NCBI GenBank assembly: GCA_900155495.1
Contig: FTLJ01000542.1
Span: 1-63,527, forward strand
DNA length: 63,527 bases
Direction of reading: 5' to 3'
Source: Porogramme epimiltina
Taxonomy: Eukaryota; Basidiomycota; Agaricomycetes; Polyporales; Polyporaceae
A model generated the notes under the pieces. It was not told the origin of the DNA. It was given only the letters and a program-made list of their open reading frames with translations, and searched no databases. A program made the translations under genes and the position numbers. Numbering within the stretch: the stretch's first letter is position 1; each line of letters starts with the position of its first letter. Positions 56,472 through 63,527 of the stretch are shown piece by piece.

Positions 56472-58244
56472 ATGACAGACGGTTTCGCCTACGATGTCAT
56501 CGCTCAAGAGATGGCGCGTGCCCAGAGCCACCCGCCAGGACCACCAACACCCGTCGTCATAGATGTTAGTCATGTTTGGCTGCCTTTACTCACAACAACT
56601 AACGATCTCGTTACGAAGGAACCGATGGGGTCCTCGTGGCTGCCATCTCTGCCTAACGAGCTTCTGTTGACCATATTCCGATGGACCCAACCACCCACAT
56701 ACCAACATGACCCCTCTATCGTCCTAGGACCACGAAACCCTTGGTTAGCGTCGCTTCGGACACGCAAGGCCCTCGTGCTGACATGCAAGTCGTTCTATGG
56801 ACCGGCCTCGGAAGTGCTCTACGAGGACGTGGTGCTCCGACGGATGGGCCAAATCCCGGCCCTCGCACGGACGCTAGGGCCGCTCCCAGATCCACGCGCG
56901 ACCACCGACTTCGCCTGCCTCATCAAATCGATCCGGATGAACTCATGCGTCATCTGGGCACCGTGCGCAGAGGTCGTCCGCGAAGACCTCCGCCTCATCC
57001 TCCAGCGCTGCACGTCGCTACGCACGTTCGCCTTCCAACCGCACCCGCACTTCCCCTTTGCCGATGACCTGGACGGTGGCCATTGCGACGGGTTCAATCC
57101 CACTTGGCTCCTGAAGCGCAATCCAAATGCCCACTCCGTCGCGGGCTCGCTCTTTCTCCGCCTCAACACCAGCCTGCGGTCCATCGATCTCGCCGTCACG
57201 CTCGACGAGCCAATGCTCATGAACCTCCACTCGCTCCTCCACGGCGCGCCATACCTCACCTTCCTCAAGCTCGGAGTGGCGTCGGACGCCCAACCCTACA
57301 CCAATGCGCTCTTCGCCCTCGCGCCCCTCCGCCTCCCCTCACTCACCGAGCTCCAGCTGCACACCGGCTACGCCCCATTCACGCAGTACATCTCCACCTC
57401 CTGGCTCCTCCCCCGCCTCACCCATCTCACCACCTACGGCTGCACCACCTTCCCCGAGGCGCTCCTCGCAGCGCACGGCTCCCGCCTCACCTACCTGCAC
57501 ACCCGCTACCTCTACGACTCCCCACACGACTCCCCCGCGCCCCCCGCGCTCGCCGCCCTCCCCACGCTCTGCCCCGTCCTAGAACACCTCGCCGTCCCCG
57601 CATGGCCCGGCGGCCCCAGCGCCATCGCCTCCCCCACCCTCCGCTTCGCCGACATCTGGATCCGCCCCACGTCGAACCGCGCCGCGCTTCTGCGCGCGGC
57701 CTGGCGCAGCGCAGGCACCGCCGCGCGCCTCCCGCGCCTCGAGCGCGTGCGCCTGCTCAGCCCGGGCCCCGCGCCCCGCATCGGGCCCGCGCCGCCCTGG
57801 CCGGACATGCTCGTGCCCCCGCTCGACCTCCCGCGGATCTGCGCGCCGGACGCGCCGCCCCCGCCACCGACGCATGAGGGCGAGGGCGTGGTGGGGCGCC
57901 GCGTGTGGGCGTTCCCGGGCGTGCAGGTCGTCGAGCTCGCGTGGGGCGTGCTGAACGACTATGGGGAGCGGAAGCTCATATGGGGCCGGGAGCGGGAGTA
58001 TGGGCCGCTTGAGGATGCGGAGTACTGCGAGTTCGAGCTTCAAGGCGGGGGCGCGGGGGCCGGGATGGAGGAGGAGGATGGGGAGGAGGAGGAGGAGGGC
58101 GCGACGGAGGATGAGGACGATATTGCGGAGCTGCTGCGTCGAGTGCCGGGTGAGCGTGCGGGGCAGCTTGATCGAGGGACGATCTTGGCGATGTACGAAG
58201 AAAGCCAGGATAGGGTCTTTATGTTCCAGGACTTTGGGGAATAG
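56472..58244 (+). CDS. F-box/LRR-like protein A
   Basis: After a short N-terminal leader comes LPSLPNELLLTIFRWT (F-box-like helix), then LTCKSFYGPASEVLYEDVVL and RRMGQIPALARTL, and a run of leucine-rich stretches (MLMNLHSLLHGAPYLTFLKL, PLRLPSLTELQLH, WLLPRLTHLTTYGC), as in other agaricomycete F-box-like proteins. The C-terminal ~60 residues are strongly acidic (EEEDGEEEEEGATEDEDD). The gene is the counterpart of protein B on the other strand, with which it shares LYEDVVLRRMGQIPALARTL. The start could be 56472 or 56625. A stretch at 56565-56618 has intron borders and a branch-like CTAAC, yet is 54 nt long and open, so it may be retained or removed without frame change. The role as SCF adaptor is inferred. 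Confidence 0.6.
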   Translation: MTDGFAYDVIAQEMARAQSHPPGPPTPVVIDVSHVWLPLLTTTNDLVTKEPMGSSWLPSLPNELLLTIFRWTQPPTYQHDPSIVLGPRNPWLASLRTRKALVLTCKSFYGPASEVLYEDVVLRRMGQIPALARTLGPLPDPRATTDFACLIKSIRMNSCVIWAPCAEVVREDLRLILQRCTSLRTFAFQPHPHFPFADDLDGGHCDGFNPTWLLKRNPNAHSVAGSLFLRLNTSLRSIDLAVTLDEPMLMNLHSLLHGAPYLTFLKLGVASDAQPYTNALFALAPLRLPSLTELQLHTGYAPFTQYISTSWLLPRLTHLTTYGCTTFPEALLAAHGSRLTYLHTRYLYDSPHDSPAPPALAALPTLCPVLEHLAVPAWPGGPSAIASPTLRFADIWIRPTSNRAALLRAAWRSAGTAARLPRLERVRLLSPGPAPRIGPAPPWPDMLVPPLDLPRICAPDAPPPPPTHEGEGVVGRRVWAFPGVQVVELAWGVLNDYGERKLIWGREREYGPLEDAEYCEFELQGGGAGAGMEEEDGEEEEEGATEDEDDIAELLRRVPGERAGQLDRGTILAMYEESQDRVFMFQDFGE

Positions 58245-58440
58245 GCTCTTGGGTGAGTCTGCTACCGTTGGCATAGGCTCAAACACCCGCTTACGTGTAT
58301 CTTTAGGCTGACTCTAAGGATAATGATAACATTCGTGTATAACGGTGTATTCGTAACTCGATACCGCAGCGCACACATTGGTAGATTCTGGTAAAACTAA
58401 GTCGTCGGGACCCTTGATACCGTAACATGTGACTAGTTCA

Positions 58441-60237
58441 CTACTCATACATCCCACATGAAGGCTGAATCCTCGAGAAGGCGTCGAGGATGGCTTCGCG
58501 ATCGACCACTTCAGTGTCGATTTCTTCTTCCTCGATATCATCCTCCAAGTACTCTTCTTCAGGTTCCCCTTCGGAGCCGCATCCGTCCTCCGTCTCGTTT
58601 TCCGAACCGTCTTCGTAATCGCTATCGTCGCTTTCCCCCTCTTGTTCAAGCCACATATACTTGTTCTCGCAGTATCCCTCGTGTTCCCACTGCCACCGCA
58701 TTTCTTCGCGTGCGAGGAACTTCTCCGTATGGCGCAGCTCCCGCCGGCCAAACGTCCAGTGCAAGAGCTCGTCGATGACGACTGCTTCCTGCCCCCCCAA
58801 CATCGCCACCACGTTCGGCATTTCCACGTCGTCGAACGGCAGTATCGCGAGGGCAGTCTGCACGATCCACCTCGTCGGAAACCGGTGAACGATATACCCC
58901 CTCCTTTCTTCGGGTGCCCCTGCTTCCAGCAGATCCGGCGAGCAGATCCTCGGCCAATCCGCCCCCCGTATGCTGATCGCGCCGCGAGGCCATATTGCCC
59001 AGGGTGCGAGAAGCATGCGGACACCAACAAGGGAGGGAGTGATGCTCGCAGGGCCGACAAGAGCATCGCACACCGTGCTCTGCGTCCACTCTTCGATGGG
59101 CGGCCCGTCCTGGATGGATGTACGCAGTTTATACACCCAGATGTCGAGCCACCTGAGAGTCTTGGAGCGGATGTCCAGCGGAAGAGGGGGTGTGCTGAAG
59201 AACATGGTGAGAACGAGGTGTTGGATCTCCGGGCAGAGTGCGTCGAGATTGCTCGCGATCCAGGGGAAAAATTCAAGATTGAAAAAACTTTCCTCAAGGG
59301 TTCCGTCGAGGAGTTGGAGGTATAGTAGTCGAATACCGAAACACTCGAGAACTTGGGCGACGGTATCGCGACTGTCTCCCCCTTCTCCAGGGAGGAGGGT
59401 GAGATGGGTCAGCGAGGGGAGGCGCCACCGGGCGCAGGCGTACGTTTGGAGGCCCTTTCGCATGCTGAGGTCTATTGTGAGTTCAGAAAGATAAGGAAGG
59501 TTGACCATGGATTCTGGGTAATCTCCCGCAGGCGAGGTGTTGGCCATGTCGGTCAATATGGGATAGTCGTAGCGGGCCAGGCGAAGAGTAACAAGGGAGG
59601 TGGCATTCATTAGAATGGAATGGATACCACACAGCATCGAGTCGTCTCTTAGGTCAATAGATAGGTCCAGGTTGCGCAAACGCGGTCCAGTATGAGACGC
59701 GAGTTGTATGTGAACTTGTGAAGTCCTCTGGAAGAACCAAATCGGATTAAACACTCCACCTTCTGCCTTGCGGTTGTACGGAGCATCTGTCAGACAGAAT
59801 TGCGGGTGGGGATGATAGGAGAAAGAGCGTAGAGTTATGAACCGTGTTAGGATCCAGACAAGGTCCTCCTCGATGGCACCGGCACATGAACCCAGCACGG
59901 GACATGAGTCTATCCGGACGACCCTAACGATCTCTCCGAGCGCCTTGCCAATTTCAGGAGACCGCAAAGTCCTCGCCAACGCAGAAATCTGGCCCATCCG
60001 TCTGAGAACTATGTCGCCGTATAACACCCGCATGCCCGGCCAGTATGTTGCTTTACAAATGCGCGAGAGATCCTTCTTCATTCTGAGTAGTCGAAGCCAT
60101 GGATTATTGCTGCCTTGGCAAGAAGACGGGTCGTAGGAGTGATGAGGGACAAAAACTGCCTCGGAGAAAATCCTATCCACGAGCTCCGCCGGAAGAGTGT
60201 CCAGCGATACTGGCGGATGCGTAGCTCCGACTGGCAC
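58441..60237 (-). CDS. F-box/LRR-like protein B
   Basis: Single-exon gene, convergent with protein A (196 nt between the stops). F-box-like start VSLDTLPAELVDRIFSEAVF, then MRVLYGDIVLRRMGQISALA (matching protein A), FITLRSFSYHPHPQF, then leucine-rich segments (YLSELTIDLSMRKG, RWRLPSLTHLTLLP, LNLEFFPWIASNL-type repeats). The C-terminus is acidic (EPEEEYLEDDIEEEEIDTEV). Start MPVGATHPPV at 60237. It matches protein A in the number and order of blocks, but the sequence has diverged far. Probable substrate adaptor for a ubiquitin ligase; target unknown. Confidence 0.65.
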   Translation of the reverse strand: MPVGATHPPVSLDTLPAELVDRIFSEAVFVPHHSYDPSSCQGSNNPWLRLLRMKKDLSRICKATYWPGMRVLYGDIVLRRMGQISALARTLRSPEIGKALGEIVRVVRIDSCPVLGSCAGAIEEDLVWILTRFITLRSFSYHPHPQFCLTDAPYNRKAEGGVFNPIWFFQRTSQVHIQLASHTGPRLRNLDLSIDLRDDSMLCGIHSILMNATSLVTLRLARYDYPILTDMANTSPAGDYPESMVNLPYLSELTIDLSMRKGLQTYACARWRLPSLTHLTLLPGEGGDSRDTVAQVLECFGIRLLYLQLLDGTLEESFFNLEFFPWIASNLDALCPEIQHLVLTMFFSTPPLPLDIRSKTLRWLDIWVYKLRTSIQDGPPIEEWTQSTVCDALVGPASITPSLVGVRMLLAPWAIWPRGAISIRGADWPRICSPDLLEAGAPEERRGYIVHRFPTRWIVQTALAILPFDDVEMPNVVAMLGGQEAVVIDELLHWTFGRRELRHTEKFLAREEMRWQWEHEGYCENKYMWLEQEGESDDSDYEDGSENETEDGCGSEGEPEEEYLEDDIEEEEIDTEVVDREAILDAFSRIQPSCGMYE

Positions 60238-60562
60238 ATTCTATGGAATACCATGAGATCAGAACGGGCTCCCAGTCTACTAGCGCTAAGAGAGGATACC
60301 AACCCTTCCACCTTGACGGGAGGGTATATCCGGTGCAGGGACTTCCATCTGCCTCAGATCCTGTGAGTTTATGATCATAATATATGTGAGCGCAAATTAC
60401 ACGAGTCAACATTCCCCAGAGGAGTAGTATTGGTACGATCACCAGCGAGAAAGATACATACCTTGGCTAACTGATCATCTTCTCCGGCATCACCCCACTG
60501 CTGAGATATAGAGTTTGCACCTTTCATTTCGGAGCAGTATCTCAACAAGGATGCGCTACTAG
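60238..60562. other. Upstream region of F-box protein B
   Basis: Left of the foldback element. No gene; must contain the minus-strand promoter of protein B. The minus-strand frame continues open for a while before 60237, but no F-box family homology is visible there. Confidence 0.4.
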
Positions 60563-60707
60563 CACACCGGGAATACCAAAATTCCTAGTGGTAAAGAACG
60601 TTATTGACAATGCTACTCAATATGTAGTATTATGCAACCCATCTTCCGCATTGCAGATTATCATGTATCGAGGGAAGGAGGATAGTATTGAATATTTCTT
60701 GTTCTGA
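60563..60707 (+). repeat. Left terminal inverted repeat of the foldback element
   Basis: Pairs with 60924-61068 with a moderate number of mismatches (for example CTAGTGGTAAAGAACGTTAT against CTAGTCGTAGAGAACGTTAT). Confidence 0.85.
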
Positions 60708-60923
60708 TAGGCATTTTGAGAGTGCGAAAACACTAAACTCCTTCATATTGAGAATGTGAATCTAAACTAAACATTCCGAATCTAAACGAACTTCAAGTTT
60801 TCACACTCCGATTGACATTCCCAGCGTCTGAGAACTTGAGTTTGTGTGGACTCAGAATGTTAAGTCCAAATTCACATTCTCGATGCGAAGGAACTTCGCA
60901 TTTTCACGCTCCCCAAATGGCGG

Positions 60924-61068
60924 TCAGAACAAGTAATATTGAATAGCATTCCATTTCTCTCGATATATGATAAACTGCGACGTGGAAGATGGGTTGCATA
61001 ATTCTACATGTTGATTATCATTGTTAATAACGTTCTCTACGACTAGGAATTTTGGTATTCCCGGTGTG
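60924..61068 (-). repeat. Right terminal inverted repeat of the foldback element
   Basis: Reverse complement of the left repeat; ends in CCGGTGTG at 61061-61068. Confidence 0.85.
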
Positions 61069-61315
61069 TAGGCGCAAAGTTGGCAGTCAGGACCGTTCGG
61101 AAATGCAGTCAATGAAAAGAGGCGCCGGCCGTATTTGGGCGCCGCAATCGCCACGTCCACGTGACCACCATTCATCACTTCGGGGGCCGAATCACTTGTT
61201 GTACCGCGGGGACGACCCCGCCGGATCCGATTCTACAAAATCGCTTCGTTCACCCCACCGCTCACAGATATCTACAGGGGTATAGTCATCCCACAGCCAA
61301 AAAGGACGAAGCAGC

Positions 61316-62494
61316 TTGCTCTACCAGTGGCCTCTTCAAGTCTCCTACCAAGGGGCTACGTCCTCCACCAGCGCTTCTGTCGCCGCCGCCATCGAGCAGG
61401 TCAACAACACCCCCAGCGAGAAGCACGGCACCTCCAAGGGCGCCATTTCCGCTGCCGGCCTCGTACCCATCAGCCTCCTCGCCGCCGCCTACGTCTTTCT
61501 CTGCCGCCAGAAGTACATGGTCTACAACTTGAAGCGCACGTCCATGATCTCGACCGATTGGAAGTCCCTCTCCGGTGCTGGCACAAACGTGCTGCCATCC
61601 GTAACAGCATGGCCGTCCCCAGAAACCGTGCGTTTTCGTTTTCGTTCGGTGCCATCCGTCCCTCGTCGACTGTCACAGAGGAGGGTGGCGAGGCTGGTAT
61701 TGGTGCGCGGGGTATGGGCGCAGAAGAGCAGCCGCAGATGTCTCAGCTCTGCCCCAGTGTTCGTACGTCCGCATGCGGCATTCAAGAACCGTATCTCCCG
61801 TGTCCCCTTCGCCGCCGACCCCCGCCCCTCGACGGAGTCCCGCCGCACCCGCGTCGTCCACACCGGTCACGTCCCGCTTCTCCCTGAACGCTAGGCTTCC
61901 ACCGAGAGCTCGAGCAACGCATCGCCCATCATGTCGCCCATACAGACTGCCGGTCCTCTGTCTCTCACCCCCGAGGAAGAGTCCGCACCCCGCCCAAGCA
62001 TTGATGAGGTAATGCCGCGCTGGCACGTAAGTTCTGCTTCATCCTTGATTCCTTACCATCTGATGTATCTCATCTGCACCGTCACAGCGAGCCGCACAGG
62101 CGAGGGCGGCGAGCTCCTGTTTGATGCCCCGATGCCGACTCCTCCCACCCCGGTACACCAGTCTGGCACCCCCAAGTCGCCCATCATGGGTGTGATGCCA
62201 ATGCAGCCCATGCCCGTGAATGTGATGTGGTCCCGCCCGACGACATGCTTCAGGCGTACGCCGAGCACCGCGCGACTCGACTGGTGCCGCGGCCAATCCC
62301 AGTGCTCCCTCCCTCCCTGCGCCTGCCGCGAACTACAACGGCAATGGCATGCGCGTCCTGTACTCGCCTGACACCGTTACGCCCCCCTCGCCGGACTCTG
62401 TCTACCCGTCCTCGACGCTCAACCGGAAGAGCCTTGCTCCAACAGAGTACAGCAAGTATGACGAGGATGACGCGTACGTCGGTACCGCCAACTG
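61316..62494 (+). CDS. Single-pass membrane protein, unrecognised; exons unresolved
   Basis: Coding-like parts in plus-strand order: a Ser/Thr-rich stretch followed by a membrane-like segment (AISAAGLVPISLLAAAYVFL, about 61440-61505) and basic residues; FSFSFGAIRPSSTVTEEGGE (about 61635-61695); GPLSLTPEEESAPRPSIDE (about 61950-62008); after an intron ending at 62087, GEGGELLFDAPMPTPPTPVH and PMQPMPVNV; and a last part NYNGNGMRVLYSPDTVTPPS to EYSKYDEDDAYVGTAN with TGA at 62492-62494. These lie in different frames and I could not find a complete set of joins, so either several small introns are missed or the gene is damaged. The layout (Ser/Thr-rich outside, one helix, Pro/Ser-rich tail) resembles Mid2-like fungal wall sensors, but this is only a comparison of shape. 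Start is a guess. Confidence 0.35.
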
Positions 62495-63262
62495 AACGCC
62501 CCCGCTCCATTCATCGTGTATACCTGACCTAGTCGAGCTGTTTCCCTTCCTTCTCCGTCGGTTGTAAGATTTTTTGTACTGGTGCAGGGCACACCCCCTT
62601 CCCCCTACGGCGCCTGTTGCCAAGCAAGGCCGCTCTTCTGTTCCTCCTCTCTCTGGCTCCCTCCCTCGTGTCGATTACTGTCATTTCAGATTTAGTCCAC
62701 ATATGATACTCCTTCCACCATTTCCCTGCCACCCTCCAGTGTCGGCCCCCGTCTGACTTTGCCGTTCCCTAGCCTACTGTGGTGTTTTCTCCTCGTTCCC
62801 GCCGATCGCTCATGCCATTCGGCCTCCCCACATTTCTCTGTCGTCCGCTTTCCGCAGGTGACTGTTCAGTTACCCTTCTCCGCCCCACTCGCCTCAATGC
62901 GCGGGCAGGGCTGCACGCGACAGTGTCGTCGCTTATATACCCCTCCCAGTGCGTCCCCCTCCCCCTTGCGCTCGCCGCTCCTTATACACTCCCTGTGCAG
63001 GAGCGGCGCTGGCCTCGGGCTCCCCCCCACCTTCGCGCGTCTCCACGCCCCAGCATACCCCGGATCCGCCGCATTGCCCTTCCCCCTCGAGGTGGCGCGG
63101 CGCCTGTGTACAGTGCGCCGGAAGTGTTTGCTCTACTTATGTGTAATTTGAATGGATTGTTTTCTTGGCGATGTGCGTCACCAAGGCTGAGGTCTACAGT
63201 GAAGTGAGGCTATTTCGTAGAATCTGTTTGGGCAAGGACATCTCCAACAAAGGAGAACGAGA
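62495..63262. other. Non-coding, pyrimidine-rich, no gene seen
   Basis: Cytosine/thymine-rich on the plus strand (many CCCTCC and CTCC runs). Long open frames result from the composition. No protein-like content recognised. Confidence 0.45.
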
Positions 63263-63450
63263 GCTCAGCCAATGAACGGGCAGAACGGTTGCTCGTATTA
63301 CTTAAGCAATGGAGCGCAAGTGGGGAGGCCAAAAGGGAAAACAAGGGCTCGACCAATGAGCGCACAGAACGGTGTCCTGTATTACTTAAGCCACGGCGCA
63401 GAGCCTCATTCCAAGGGGAGCCCAAAAGGGAAAGGAGCTCTCGAGCCAAT
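63263..63450 (+). repeat. Degenerate tandem repeat, unit about 84-90 nt
   Basis: Unit 1 from 63263 (GCTCAGCCAATGA, then CAGAACGGTTG, TATTACTTAAG, CCAAAAGGGAAA) and unit 2 from 63347 (GCTCGACCAATGA, CAGAACGGTGT, TATTACTTAAG, CCAAAAGGGAAA) match closely; a third unit starts at 63437 (GCTCTCGAGCCAAT) and decays. Confidence 0.7.
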
Positions 63451-63527
63451 AGAATCAATCCATCAATGATGGTGTCCGCAAATGACTAAGCATTCCGTTA
63501 TGTAATCCACGCTTCCTCCATTGTAAA

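Larger units (their letters stand above)
60563..61068. mobile_element. Foldback/MITE-like transposable element
   Basis: 506 nt with near-identical terminal inverted repeats of about 145 nt (60563-60707 and 60924-61068). Ends CACACCGGGAATACCAAAAT (left) and its reverse complement (right). Inside these, further inverted arms (60717-60785 against 60847-60912) share GAGAATGTGAAT, so almost the entire element can fold into one long hairpin with a loop near 60786-60846. It is flanked by a 3 nt direct repeat TAG (60560-60562 and 61069-61071), a possible target-site duplication. There is no transposase; a DNA transposon elsewhere would have to move it. Confidence 0.85.

Noticed and set aside
57579..58286. 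Antisense ORF of 235 codons opposite F-box protein A
   Set aside because: Shadow of the sense frame; Arg/His-rich, no domain, no splice signals.
1..63527. CRISPR arrays, rRNA, LTR retrotransposons, intact transposase
   Set aside because: No regularly spaced short repeats, no rRNA sequence, no reverse transcriptase or integrase motif and no DDE transposase was recognised on either strand by eye. A profile search could still find fragments.

Overview
The window reads as nuclear DNA of a filamentous basidiomycete, most likely a wood-decay agaricomycete (Polyporales-like). Genes are split by many 50-70 nt introns with GT...AG borders. A DUF6535 membrane protein, F-box-like proteins of agaricomycete type and ABCC transporters of the Agaricomycete form are present. 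No bacterial-type operons, CRISPR arrays or rRNA were seen. The species call is inference; no marker gene fixes it.

Layout. 0.2-6.0 kb: an F-box-like protein (F1) and a DUF6535 membrane protein. 6.2-7.7 kb: a small graveyard holding a NAC-beta (BTF3/EGD1) fragment and a broken DUF7729 secreted-protein gene. 7.8-16.4 kb: the first member of an unnamed three-gene family (X1), a broken copy of F1, an intact O-methyltransferase and a small orphan gene that shares only its N-terminus with that enzyme. 17.0-31.2 kb: two complete tandem ABCC (MRP/YOR1-type) transporters. 31.4-40.7 kb: a unit of a minus-strand epoxide hydrolase beside a plus-strand family-X gene, present twice. In the first unit the hydrolase is dead. 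In the second it is intact and its X neighbour carries an 8-blade WD40 propeller. 41.0-43.7 kb: an F-box-like gene of the F1 type that also ends in an 8-blade WD40 propeller. 43.7-49.3 kb: two tandem segmental copies, each with an intact epoxide hydrolase. 50.0-55.1 kb: ordinary conserved genes (cytochrome b561 domain protein, ACT-domain protein, mitochondrial HotDog thioesterase, nitroreductase-like protein). 56.5-60.2 kb: a convergent pair of paralogous F-box/LRR-like proteins. 60.56-61.07 kb: a 506 bp foldback (MITE-like) element in front of a poorly resolved membrane-protein gene.

How the genes may fit together. The first ~49 kb is an accessory, duplication-rich region: three intact and one dead epoxide hydrolase, two ABCC efflux pumps and an O-methyltransferase. 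Together these could detoxify, modify and export small molecules such as wood extractives, aromatics or xenobiotics. They are interleaved with fast-changing F-box-like and family-X genes, two of which share the same WD40 cassette. The most novel signal is that cassette: one exon, entered through a phase-1 intron, fused to two unrelated neighbouring gene families. The right-hand ~14 kb looks like ordinary housekeeping sequence apart from the foldback element.

All exon joins were read by eye. Spans for multi-exon genes are start codon to stop codon including introns. Lengths in residues, where given, are approximate.
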